From positions 60,632,433 to 60,696,432 of the forward strand of contig NC_034413.1 in NCBI RefSeq assembly GCF_002078875.1: a DNA stretch of 64,000 bases. Reading direction: 5' to 3'. Origin of the DNA: Numida meleagris. Lineage: Eukaryota > Chordata > Aves > Galliformes > Numididae. Numbering within the stretch: position 1 is the stretch's first letter; each line of letters starts with the position of its first letter. The notes under the pieces were generated by a model. It was given only the letters and a program-made list of their open reading frames with translations. It was not told the DNA's origin and did not search any database. Made by a program: the position numbers and the translations under genes. This document shows, in pieces, positions 1 to 10,567 of this stretch.

Positions 1-281
1 TGATTGCATAAAAATTCACACTGCATCGTGACTAGGCAAAGTCAATTTCTCAAGCCATTCCCAGTGTCCATTCCTCAATAACTGGAATTTCTTGAGATCG
101 TAAAAATGAAAGAGAAAAAAAATAGAGTGAATTGGAAATTAAAAAAATCCACTGATACAGTGAAAAAAGTAGCACAGGCATTGAAAATCTTGGACAAAGT
201 AATATAGTAAATGCATTTATATATATATAAATCACACATAACTACAAATTCATATTGGAAAGTCTCATTAAAATTCAGCAC

Positions 282-394
282 CTGCATTTCCCCTTTTCCA
301 TTGGATTTTTCCAAGCATAGCAAGTCCAAAAGTTGACTGAGATCCCTGTCAAATCCTTTGCCAGTCCACTGTTTACTTAAAAGCACATTTAATC
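282..394 (-). CDS. IQCB1: IQCB1 coding exon 7
   Basis: The acceptor is CTTTCTTAG. The exon encodes GLNVLLSKQWTGKGF and then the DLSQLLDLL segment, like human GLRRLLSKQETG and the ELRQLVGLL region. I place the end at 282 (CAG followed by GTGCTG) because this lands on a codon boundary near the human exon junction, but the donor is weak. A GT further left is possible, so the 3' edge is less certain than the start. Bases 1-281 show no further IQCB1 exon and are probably intron. Confidence 0.82.
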
Positions 395-3300
395 CTAAGA
401 AAGAGAGAAGAACCATGCAATACTGCAAAGGCAAATTTTTCTTTCCACAGTTTTAAACAATTTTCAAATAGAAAAATCAAATCTGATTCTAAGTGTAAAG
501 GAAGACTAGACTGAAGCTGAACGAGATCCCTCATCTTTGAGTTTTCATATTATCACTGACTATCTGAAATCATCATAGAAAAATACTATAGTTTTGTATG
601 GACAAGTCATTATCGCGTCTATGTAACTGGCAGTTAAATTAGCAAGGTATTTCCAATGTCTTATCAGTATAGCATTGTAAAGTACTAAAAGAATGGCAAG
701 CACTATGTAAGTGCTAGGTTTTATTAGCACCACTTTCATATTTTTCATAATAAAATCTATTTAGTTATTAATGGAATTCTTTGCTGCCTTATTTGTACAG
801 CATAATCTCACTGTGGCTACCCAAGTGTCCAATCTCTGGCACAAAACAGCTTTTTAGTTACATAGTAGGGAAAAGTACCCTTGTGCTCCCCCACAACACG
901 CACACTCCCTGTGCTGCACATAGAAGAACACATAATACACAGTTACATGTGTTTCTTTAGATCTCTACCAGACAAATCCCAGAGCTACAGAGTGCTTCAG
1001 AGAGCTGGAGGGAAAAGGAAGGAAGACAGGCAATAGACATGTAATTGGACGGCCTCCTGAAGAACTGCAGATTTAAATAACTTCTATCTTCAGATCATCG
1101 GCTATGAACATATTCACGTAGCCTGGTTACACAAAGCAGTTCCCTCACGGAAGTCCTGCAGGTCTGACATAACTCGTTTCTCAATTTCTGTACAGACTAC
1201 ACAGCCACGTGCAATTTCCACTACTGGCACGTTGTACAGGCGTGCCTCTCAGATGTGCCAACCCATGCACATAAAAAAAACAGGCCCTCCTGCAATCCTG
1301 TAGTAAAGACCAAGCTAGTCTTGGAGATGGGAGGTTTGGGGGATTTCCTCGTTTCCAGCAGGTTGCCTCTACTGACAGAAATCTTACACTGAAGTACCTC
1401 ATACTGGCAACAGCTCTGAAGCACCATGTAGCCAAGTTACCCCAATGAGATGGCCAGGCAGTGGAAATGCTGCAGTGCTCACTGTTGCTGCTGTTCCTCA
1501 AACTATCTAAAAGATTTCAAAGCCTCAATGAAAGTTAACACGAGGACTCTAACAGAAAAGATTTTTTTTCTTAACAGAAGCAGTAAACATATACAGAAAG
1601 ATCGAGAGTTTCTGAATGCATGGGGCATTTTGTTGATATTGAACAAAATAAACTATAACCTCTAAAGCATAATTCTTTGACGGAGATTTACACCTTTTTA
1701 GAGAAGCCAGCATTCTACTGCTGGGATGACCAGAATATCACAGCAGCTTCACAAGAAGCCACAATATTACATCAGCCTTGGGCATGTCTGTTTCACACTG
1801 CAAGGAAGCCCCCTCAATTCTATAGGCAATAACGTGGGAAAGCTGATTGTTAAATGCAGAAATTTATCTGGCTGGTACTACCTACCACGTAGTCTGCAAA
1901 ATTGTAAAAAAGAGAACTGCACCTTTTTGTCCAGCATATCCAATTCTTATTGCTCTTCTCCTAAAAGGACAGAGACTTCATAAAAGTAGCTTTGATCACC
2001 AGTAATAACCAGAACATAAAAGACCTGGCAAACATCAAATTCTCTTTCTTAAGTCTCCATGGACATGGCAGCCTAGGTCAAAAGGGTCCCTGCTAGGCTG
2101 GAGACAGAAACATTAAATGGGATACCACGTTAAATAACGAAGAGCATAGAACAAATTATATGCATGCTCAGTTTCCTCATCTAAAGGCATCAAGATAAAA
2201 CGATTAACTACTGGCATGAATTCTTGGAAAGAGTTCATTCTAATCACTTGGACATCAAAAGACAGTCAGCTCCTCAGTAACAGTACAGCATTTATCAGAT
2301 AATCAGACTCATAATGACCAGGGTCAGAAGTTGACTTTAAGTAAAACTTTCACACTTCTGGAGTAGTGAGGTTTAGCACACTAGCAGGCATTTGACATAC
2401 AGCTCTTCGTGAGGCAGTATAGATGCCCCATTCCTAGGACCTCTCAATATCCAGCCTTCACAGGAAACAAAAAAAAAAATGGAGAACATCACACAGAGAG
2501 AAGTAAAGCCCATCCAGTTAGAAGTGACAAACTACAGCTAGAAGAGACAAGCTGCCACATGCAGAGCTTTCAATACACAGAAGCAGATAAATCTAAGAGG
2601 GGCAGCACCTTAAATTACAACAATAAATGAACAGAGGAGAAGGAAAAGAAAACAGCACTGCAGTTTCCATCTGTACTACATCGTTACTGAACCAAGACAG
2701 CACTGGCTAAACTCCACCTTTGTATTTTTATCGTGGATGCAAGGAGGCTGAGTGATTGGTTCCGCACATTCACAAACCTTTGTAGTGAGTTGCCAGTAAC
2801 TTCAGGAGCTGCTTGCAACATTTTCCCATCAGCAACAGCAGTTTCGTAGCAGCGTTTCCTATGACAGGATTGGTGGAAGATGAAAGCTTATAAACAAGTT
2901 CATCCAATACAGAGTGCAGGATCTCTTCATCAACCTGAAGCAAGACAGAACTTTATATATAAAAAGGGGGGGGGGGAGGGGAGGAGAAACAAAGAGTTAG
3001 TTACAAACTGTCAGGTTTTTAACACTGAATTCCTATTATAGATGTCCTCAGGTATTCAGCAAGCCAGCATACTCAACTAACTGGACCAGCAATCTGATCC
3101 AGGGCGCAAGGAAATGGAACTGAAGAGTCATTTTTCTTTTACGCTCCTTTTTCTCCTGCAATGAGTTGATACTCCCATGTTTATTCCAGTTAAACAGAGA
3201 AAACAAATGTTGCTAACTCATTTCTCACTGCCTTTGACTCGGTGGCAGAAGCAGTGCTACCATTTCAACCAATTCCCATTCCCTCATTTTAACAATGGGA

Positions 3301-6300
3301 TAAACAAAATATCTGATCTTCCTATTTCTGCAGCAAAGACTAGGAAAAAAAAAACACACTAGGGCTCTTGTATATGAAAAGTTCTACTTTACAAAGCAGT
3401 AATGAATAGAGTTTGAAATTTAAAATTCGGGAAAATCAGTGACATAAGAACAACTAACCTATTGACCCCCAAAATGCTGTGTAAAACCGACATCATTATA
3501 ACTGCTGTTTCAACGTTGTCTGTTATTAGCAGCTGCAGGAAGTGATCATTTTGCAGCACTGCAAGAAAAACAAACCAACCAACAAGAAATCACACAGTAA
3601 GAATCACAGGCTTTAAAATACTATAAAACAAATAAGCTTCATCATGAAACATAAGTCATAGCAAGTAAAACCAGACACTGTTTCTGGAACAAACGTCATC
3701 TTTTATAGTTCTTACACTGAAGCTTACTGGAATAAGTAAACTATTTCAACATAAAAAAAAAACCAACAAACATGCTGAGCTCTGCTTTTCTGCCCTCGGA
3801 TATCCTTTAGGCACTGGAACTGAGATATAACAAAAGCTTTAAAACCTCTTATGTTACACTAGCACCAGTTTCTCATTACACCAGTGGAATTTTATCACTG
3901 GGGCAACAATATCCAGAGAAGATAAGCACTTTGACCTTAGCAGTTTGTTAAACCAGCTTTGTTTAATGCAAGTCCACTGATGTCACTGAAGCACCATCTC
4001 TTTTTTTTTATTCCAGTTCCAGTCTACATACATAGAAAGTTTTCTGTCCATTTGTATTTTTAGCTATGTATCTCATAATCTTTAATGTACTGTTTTCTGT
4101 TAGAAGCAAAAGCAAATTCTGCTTTTCATTGTGAACTAAACATCAACATGCTCAACACTGGCTTAATTTAAACTTTATTTTGGTCAAAAGTGCTAGTAAA
4201 GTTTGTTAGATTCTTGTAACAAATTATGGCGTGGCAACAAATTGAAAAACCCATTTTCAGTTTGTCCCCTGCTTCATGTCTTTCAATGTACTTCTGTCAA
4301 ATTTCTGCATATATTAATCACAGACAAGTGAGAAGTTCTGAAGTACCTTCTCACTAAATAAATACCTGCTTTTTTAAAGGTACTACATTACACAGGGAAA
4401 TTTCAGGAAAACGCTTTTACTGTTTGTTTCTAAAAGACTAGAAATACAATTCCAGTATTTTCCTTTACTGGATCTTTTACAATCTAAATACTGCTGTTCC
4501 TGTAGAATGGAATACTTTAATAGACTGCTTTAACATCTACAACAAATTAGAAAACTAGGTGGAGATTGGCTTACGACTGTCTCTTGACACCTTTATTTGC
4601 TCTGAACAAATACTCAAGTGTTTTCTGCGTTAGTTTTCCCTTACCACACTCTGTTAGCTGAATGTGCCCACCAAACAGCCAGCAGATGGCATCAGTTACT
4701 GTTTGGAAATAGCGTAAAAAATCTTGTTTTTCTTCATCCTAAACAAGAGAGAAGTAAAAAAAAAAACATGCGTATGTATCTTCCTACTACATCATGATAC
4801 AGCAGGAAGTCTTGTATACATCAGCTATTTGGAAACCAACTATACCAACTGCACAAAGTAGGTTGGTCAAACCATGGGAACCAGGCAAAACAACTTGCAA
4901 GGCCAGAGATCAATCAACAAAATCTAAACATGCTAGAATAAAGCATCTACTCCTGAAATCTTTGTTACAGGGAGAGAAAAGGCTTGTTGAATCCTTAAAA
5001 GTAGAGGATAGTATGGGAGGGCTAAGAAGATAAATGACAGGTTAATACAAATGAATCCCAGATTTGATTCACAAAGTAGTAAATACGTTATTTAAGACTA
5101 TAGCACAGAAACAATGGGTACAAACCAGGCAAAGATACACTTAACAATTGACAAGGTTCCTGTGAACTGTCACGGTGAGGCTTCAGAAGCACTTCCTAGT
5201 TGGTCTGGCAGCAAATACCAAACCTCTGTTAGAGCTGCAGTTTGATCAGTTTACCAAAACAGAATAGACATGCTTGCTTGTGGTAACACTGCACTGGACA
5301 CAACGGCCAGGAAGAATCCAAGCTTTAATGTAAACACACACACAATTTGGAGTTTGTAATCCAGGTACAATCCACAGGCCACTGGAGATCAAAAGTCTAC
5401 ATGAGTGGATAGCAAAGTGATTTGGTGACAAATGTTATTTTAAAGCACTTAGTCTGCTATCTCCCATATTATTGAGCCTCCACCAGTGAAACTCTGGAAA
5501 GTCACTTCCTAGATCTGGGCACTAAGTTCCAGCTATTAGTCATGGTTTAACTATGTATTTGGTACTTACTGAACGAGAGAGACAAAATAGCAGTAGGAAG
5601 TTAAGGCATAACACTATCTTTGGTGTGTTTGGCAATAAGTCAGTTTCCGAAAACTATTTTAGTACTTCCCTTTACTTCAAAAACTTGTACAGAAAGTGAG
5701 TGAGGACAGAATAAACTACCAGCAGAGTGGGATTTTTGAGGTTCCAGTGAGCAAGCATCAAATCTGGGTGCCCAGTCACCCCTGAGACAAGATTTAAAAG
5801 CCAAAATACTAACTATAACGCAGACTGCATTTGCATTCAGAAGTAATCTTTGCCCACAAGCATGACTCAAGTAGCATGCAGGCTGAGACATAATAAGAAA
5901 GTGCAGGGGAAATTACATATTGCAGATAAGACTGGAGTCTCCTGGGATGTCGTTCAGGAAGCTTGCTTCTTAAGCACTACATGCACTTCTAAAGTATTGA
6001 ACAAACAGAAAACACGTCACTCTACTGATTCTTTCTGAGAAGTGATTACGTATGTACTGTCCAGAACAAGACACTGTAGGGAAACTTTGCATAAGTGCAA
6101 GAAGTCAGTGAGACAAGAAATGAGATACAAAGGAGAAACAGGAATAATAAATGAAACTGTTAGTGAGACAAGAAATGAGATACAAAGGAGAAACAGGAAT
6201 AATAAATGAAACTATCAGAATCCAGTGGGTTGGTTATTTAAATTATCATTATTTTTTTTTTTGCTGGTTCCGTCAGTCAGAATGCTTCAAAAGCATAAGG

Positions 6301-9300
6301 GAATATAACTGGGCAAAACCCTTCCTCTCCACAAAGGACAGCAATGTGAGAAAACATTCTCTTCTGCTAAAACACAAAGCCTGCCTTTAGGGTTCCCAAC
6401 ATGCTGGTTCAGAGGCAGTGGGCATTTGGGGAATTTTTTGCCATTTTCACTTTAGAAGTTCTGTGTCAAAACAAACTCGGACCTATCTGACCTAAAGTCT
6501 TAAGTCTTCCTAAACCATACTTTCTTTTTTTTGTAAAACTGAATAAAGCAGTGAGAATAAAGCAGTTACAAAGACTGAGCTAATTACACGCCGACTTTAA
6601 AAGACATTACCGTGACTGGGATGCTGTTTTTTAAAGCTTTTTTTTTTTTCTATCTTACTGCTCTAATTCTTCTGTCTTACATATAATTGCATCCTCCCTA
6701 AAATCCTCTAAAATTTCTGAAAAGCAGTAAGGAAATTCTCAATCTATGGTAACAAACTTGTTTTGGCACGTGTAATGGACTGAACACTCCAAGAGGACAG
6801 ACTTCAGTTTCAAAGCTACAGAAAGAAAAATTATTTTTATTTCTGGAAAATAATTTTTCATAATACAGCATCCCTAAAATAATACCTTACTTATACAATA
6901 TATGCGTTCAGAAAGTTTACAGAGATTCTCTGCTCTTTTGATTATGAAATTTAAATACCTTGATTGCTCGGATAAATCGCACTTGGAGGCGTCTTCCCAA
7001 AAACAGCAGGTTGTCTACAGCTGAAGGAAGAAATTTCTTGTAAAATTCCTCAGGATCCTCTTTCACCTCTAGTCCTACACAACAATGACTGAAACGGGAA
7101 AAAAAAGAAGTCAACCTGAATAGTCGAGGGCCTGTTTGAACAGTTTTGAATGAATGTCATATCATCAGAGAAGAAATGCTTCACTGAAATGGGACAATTC
7201 CACACTGAACAACAGTTAACTGCTGTGACCAGCTCCATGATAGCTGCCTCAGAAGGAACAGTAATCACTGGCAGGCTGGAGACAGCAAGTATAATGCCAC
7301 TTCTTAGAGAACGCCTCAGTTTAAAACATATCCAAGGCACTTCTGCCTTTATCTTCGTGGGTTCTGTTCAGACTTGTTCCATATGTTAGGAAGGGAAGGG
7401 CTCTGATGGTCATAAGGAAAAGAAACAAAGGTACACAGAGACCTGATAAGGGAAAAGAAAGTACGATGAAGTTGGTGCAGATCACATGACAAAAAAGTAC
7501 ACCAAAAAGCTATCACCTTACCACAAAAAATTCTGTGAATCTGCCTACAGCTTTCCTCTAATTGAGGAATACACGTGGGCTACAAATCAGTTCTTCAGAT
7601 CTCAGTTTTCTCACTTTACTCACCACAAACACGTCGGCCATTTCTGAAAGGCCACTTACAAGGAACTGCAATTTTTACAACTGGGAATTTTTTCAAGCCT
7701 GTATTCCACACCGATGCGAGTGTAACTAAAATGTCTTTCTAACTTCTTACAAATTTTGCTTCCTGACATCTTATCTAATCTTTGTTAGCTTTCTGTGAAC
7801 ACGTACGTGTACAGCTTTGCTTACCTAAGCCCTGTGAAAGCACATTCTAAGCATGAAGCTCAGATTCATCTAGTTGCAAAAGGACATTTTTACAACCAAA
7901 ATAAATCTCAGTTTTCTCTGCAAACCAAAACAGCTTATAAGAGTTGATTTAAATATCATGCAACCCCGGTGATAAATCTTGCATCTCTTAGTGAAATTCC
8001 CTGCATTAAAAATTCATTTTGCAGATATGACATAAATAAGAGATGGTTGCCTAATTGCTTCATGCCTTAGAATTTTGCTCTCTAGTTAAGCCAAAATCAA
8101 GTACAACTTGGGGAATATTTATAACTCATTATTTTTCCTGACATCAAAAATTGAGATTGGATCATTGGGATTTGAGTTTTAAGTTGGCTTATTTACTAGC
8201 TAGGAATTAAACTTCATTATGCCATTCTCTCAACACCAGTACATCAAGCTATCCAGTCTGTAAGAATAATGTCCTCTGTTACATTTAAAATGTAAATAGA
8301 TATTTATATGGAGCCAAGCCAAGCTGAAAGTCAATCAAGCTGAAATTTTTGGAAAAGAAATCTAAATGGATCTTTTTTTTTTAATAACTGCAATTAAAAA
8401 TTAGTAATTACTTGATAAAAACTGTGACACAGATGAGTACTAATCACACAAAAAAGGTAAACCCAACACAAAAACTGTTCCCACCAAACAGTTTACCCCG
8501 TTCAATGAAACACAATGAGGATGAATTAAACAGAGCCAATTAGGCTATGCCTGATCCCTCTGCTCTTGACTGCTCCCTGCACTTTAACCCTGGCCTTTCC
8601 TGAACAACAAGCCTTGTTCTGGATGGCAGCCAACGTATTATAGCTTCAAAAGAAAGAGAGCAAGATGAAAAGCCACAAACAAAACAAGAAGAAAACTTCT
8701 TGGCACTTTTTTTTTTACCTTATTATCTCTGCAAGCTGGGCAGCAGTAGCCCAGCCTCCGTGCAGCCGAGAGCAATCTTGTCTAAGGACCAGCATGCAGT
8801 AGTGAATCAGATCATAAAAGTATATGTCTTGCTTAATTTTCTTGGACCCCTGATGTCCCAAGGAAGCACTACTTAAAATTTCTGTGGGAAGAAAGCAGGA
8901 GAGAGGGGAAGCATAGGAAGATGGGAAGTGAAGGGAAGCATAAGATTCTGCTGTACTATTTGCATTTTTTTTCCCAAATGTAAGAGGAATACATATACAC
9001 AGAGCCAGGATGGAGGTAATTCTAAAAGTCCTAACAACAAAATATTTTATCAGCATTTTTCACGCACGCACCTACAGCCTGCTTGCTGGACTGTATGACA
9101 GTCGGGAGGATAGCTGAATTTAGCTTTCCATTTTCTCATTGCACATTTAGTTGCAAAACAAATGTTATCTGGGATGTAGCCCACTGGCAGGAACGTCCTA
9201 GGCCAGAGAAAGCCACAGGCACTGCCAGACGTATGGCTCCCTTATAATTACATCCCGATTTAGAACAGGGCCCAGCTTGTTCTTGCCTTTCCCACGAGGA

Positions 9301-9752
9301 GTGGCTGCGGCAAAGGCACGGCAGCAAGGAGAGCCGCACCGAGCTGGGACTGAGCTCCCGGGCGAAGGCTGACAGAGCTCCTGCTGGCGGTCACAGCCCC
9401 GCCGCCTGAGGGAGAAATGAGGCTCGGAGCAGCACCGGCCTACACACAGTGCCAGCGGGGAGCTGACTCTTTGCACTTCCTCCCTTTACCTTCAGAAGCT
9501 AAACGCTGTCAGAACAGCCACGCCGTCGCCTTCGCAGAACTGCCAGCCCTGCCACCGCCATTCCAACCAACCTGCTGAACCCAGGGAGGCGGACGGGCCG
9601 CCCACACCTCCCCACTTATCCTTTTGACTTTACAAGCGGAACAGATTACCCTTTAACTTCAGTAGCAGCCCCGGCACGTCCCGCTCGCTGCTCTCAGCGA
9701 CCCGCGCAGCCAGGGCCAGCACCCGGGGGTCCGCCGCCGGGCCCGCGGCCAT
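282..9752 (-). CDS. IQCB1: IQCB1 (NPHP5), 5' half of gene, partial at left edge
   Basis: IQCB1 is known as a calmodulin- and CEP290-binding protein of centrioles and the ciliary transition zone, needed for ciliogenesis and mutated in Senior-Loken syndrome. Seven coding exons are seen on the minus strand: 9752-9650, 8881-8719, 7088-6959, 4738-4645, 3558-3459, 2950-2778 and 394-282. All have AG/GT borders and all phases agree, giving 292 residues. Diagnostic blocks shared with the human protein as I recall it are KKIKQDIY (near residue 51), HCCVGLE (near 90), the TVTDAICWLFGGH-type block (near 147), VLDELVYKL (near 210) and the LLSKQ-type block (near 258). This is the alpha-helical N-terminal part. 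The IQ motifs (from about residue 294 in human) and C-terminus lie outside the window, so the gene is cut by the window and is not a pseudogene. It is head-to-head with EAF2, as in human. The introns hold no other gene; one has a 55-bp tandem duplication. Confidence 0.95.
2778..2950 (-). CDS. IQCB1: IQCB1 coding exon 6, tandem acceptor
   Basis: To keep frame and match human length, the exon must start at 2950, after the unusual acceptor TATATATAAAG. It then reads SSVLLQVDEEILHSVLDE, collinear with human residue for residue. A stronger-looking acceptor (CTTGCTTCAG) lies 16 bases further in, but using it breaks the frame. The donor is GTTTGT, a weak form. The exon continues with VIGNAATKLLLLMGK and ends in HYK plus one base. 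Confidence 0.9.
3459..3558 (-). CDS. IQCB1: IQCB1 coding exon 5
   Basis: The acceptor is TTTTTCTTGCAG and the donor is GTTAGT. The exon encodes VLQNDHFLQLL, then TDNV and a hydrophobic helix ending SILGVN. Human has VLQSDHFLHLL at the same place. It leaves two bases (AG). Confidence 0.93.
4645..4738 (-). CDS. IQCB1: IQCB1 coding exon 4
   Basis: The acceptor is CTTGTTTAG and the donor is GTAAGG. The exon encodes DEEKQDFLRYFQTVTDAI and then CWLFGGHIQL, corresponding to the human EEKDELLHFFQIVTDS region. It leaves one base (G) for the next exon. Confidence 0.93.
6107..6213 (+). repeat. 55-bp tandem duplication in an IQCB1 intron
   Basis: Two head-to-tail copies with a 55-base period, starting AGTGAGACAAGAAATGAGAT. 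The second begins at 6162. They are essentially identical up to ATGAAACT, so the duplication is recent. It lies between coding exons 3 and 4, away from both splice sites. Confidence 0.92.
6959..7088 (-). CDS. IQCB1: IQCB1 coding exon 3
   Basis: The acceptor is CCCGTTTCAG and the donor is GTATTT. The exon encodes SHCCVGLE followed by EEFYKKFLPSAVDN and LFLGRRLQ, a close match to the human protein. It ends on a complete codon (IK). Confidence 0.95.
8719..8881 (-). CDS. IQCB1: IQCB1 coding exon 2
   Basis: The acceptor CCCACAG precedes AAATTTTAAG and the donor is GTAAAA. The exon encodes the KKIKQDIYFYDLIHYC block and the GGW segment, matching human IQCB1. Entry phase is 1 and exit phase is 2 (AG carried over). 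Confidence 0.95.
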
Positions 9753-9854
9753 GGGGCAGGGGCGGCCCTCAGCACCATACGGGCCCGCGCACTTCAGCGG
9801 GGGGTCCTCGGGGCCCAGCTCCCGCGCCGTCAGCTGGAAGCACGCGCTCTCCCA
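9650..9854 (-). CDS. IQCB1: IQCB1 first coding exon with 5' UTR part
   Basis: The coding part is 9752-9650 and begins at an ATG aligned with the human start (MAAGPAADPRVLALAARV, like human DPRILSIAAEVA). It ends in a G carried into the next exon, with donor GTAATC. A good 3' splice site (pyrimidine-rich, ending in TCCTAG) lies just upstream, so the exon probably starts at 9854 and a non-coding first exon lies further right. The 102 bases between 9854 and the ATG are open in the same frame, and an out-of-frame ATG sits at 9778. The start is chosen by homology. Confidence 0.85.
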
Positions 9855-9990
9855 CTAGGACGGAAACAAACGCGAAGGAAGCCTCCCGCCGCCTCCCGAG
9901 GCCTACGGCTACAGACCTCGGGAGCTCCGGCAATCCCCTCAGCCCCGGGGCGCGGGGCAGGGCCCAAGCACAGCGGCGCCCCACGGGGGG

Positions 9991-10030
9991 CGAGGGGTGA
10001 CGGGGGGTGACGGGGGGTGACTGGGGGCGA
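9991..10030 (+). repeat. 10-bp G-rich tandem repeat, G-quadruplex motif
   Basis: About four head-to-tail copies of a 10-base unit close to CGGGGGGTGA. Each junction makes a run of four to six G separated by TGAC, so the plus strand satisfies the classic four-run quadruplex pattern and also repeats the CRE-half-like GTGACGGG. Confidence 0.85.
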
Positions 10031-10435
10031 CCGATCCCGCCCCCCCGACCCCCTCCCTTCCCGGCCGTGTGGTCGCGGCCGCTCTCCACCAACCAGAGCG
10101 CTGCCCTGAAGGAGGAGGGGGTCATTTGCATATCCGCGTGCCGGCGGCGCCTCCAACGCTCCCCCAGCTCGTGGAAACCTACAGGGCGGCCTCCTGGAGG
10201 CGCGCCGCAACGCCCAATCCGCGCTTACGCTGCTCGGTGACGCACGGCGAGAGGGGCGGAGCTACGCGGGCGGCCCCAGCGGCACGGCGGCGGGGGGCGT
10301 GGCCTGGAGGTAAGGGGGCGTGGCCCCCGGCAGCAGCGCTGAGCGGGCGTGTCCGGCGCGGCGCCCCGGCCCCGCCCCCGCGGCGTGAGGGATGTGCGGT
10401 GGCAGCGGTAGCGGCGGGGGCCGCTCGGGCGGGCC

Positions 10436-10444
10436 ATGGTGTGA
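10436..10444 (+). promoter_or_regulatory. Minimal upstream ORF (Met-Val-stop) before EAF2
   Basis: ATG GTG TGA lies in a good Kozak context (GGGCCATGG), 20 bases before the EAF2 start. If the transcript begins upstream of 10436, scanning ribosomes meet this two-codon ORF first. A second upstream ATG at 10392 opens a frame that overlaps the EAF2 start out of frame. Effect on translation is inferred. Confidence 0.5.
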
Positions 10445-10464
10445 GGCGTGCGGTGCGAGCCGCC

Positions 10465-10567
10465 ATGAACGGGATGGCCCCGCCGCTCTTCGAACCCAAG
10501 GAGCGGGTGCTGCAGCTGGGCGAGACCTTCGAGAAGCAGCCGCGCTGCGCCTTCCATACCGTGCGCT
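10465..10567 (+). CDS. EAF2: EAF2 coding exon 1
   Basis: Begins [18 protein letters not shown] and ends ...FHTVR plus one base, with donor GTGAGC. The frame is open far upstream because of base composition, but homology and Kozak context favour this ATG. A second in-frame ATG is codon 4. Confidence 0.95.

Larger units (their letters stand above)
9855..10464. promoter_or_regulatory. Bidirectional IQCB1/EAF2 promoter
   Basis: This GC-rich segment separates the two divergent start codons (9752 minus, 10465 plus). Visible elements are an octamer ATTTGCAT (10124-10131), a CCAAT box (10214-10218), a CRE-like TGACGCA (10238-10244), a GC box (10253-10259) and two GGGGGCGTGG boxes (within 10290-10325). 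A 10-bp G-rich repeat lies at 9991-10030. There is no TATA box, as expected for a CpG-island promoter with dispersed starts. The transcription start sites are not fixed by the sequence; EAF2 probably starts close to 10380 and IQCB1 between about 9,900 and 10,200. The TF assignments are motif matches only. Confidence 0.8.

Noticed and set aside
9769..10210. Two overlapping 120-126-codon minus-strand frames in the promoter
   Set aside because: Composition-driven frames across the repeat and promoter. They do not join in frame to the IQCB1 start.
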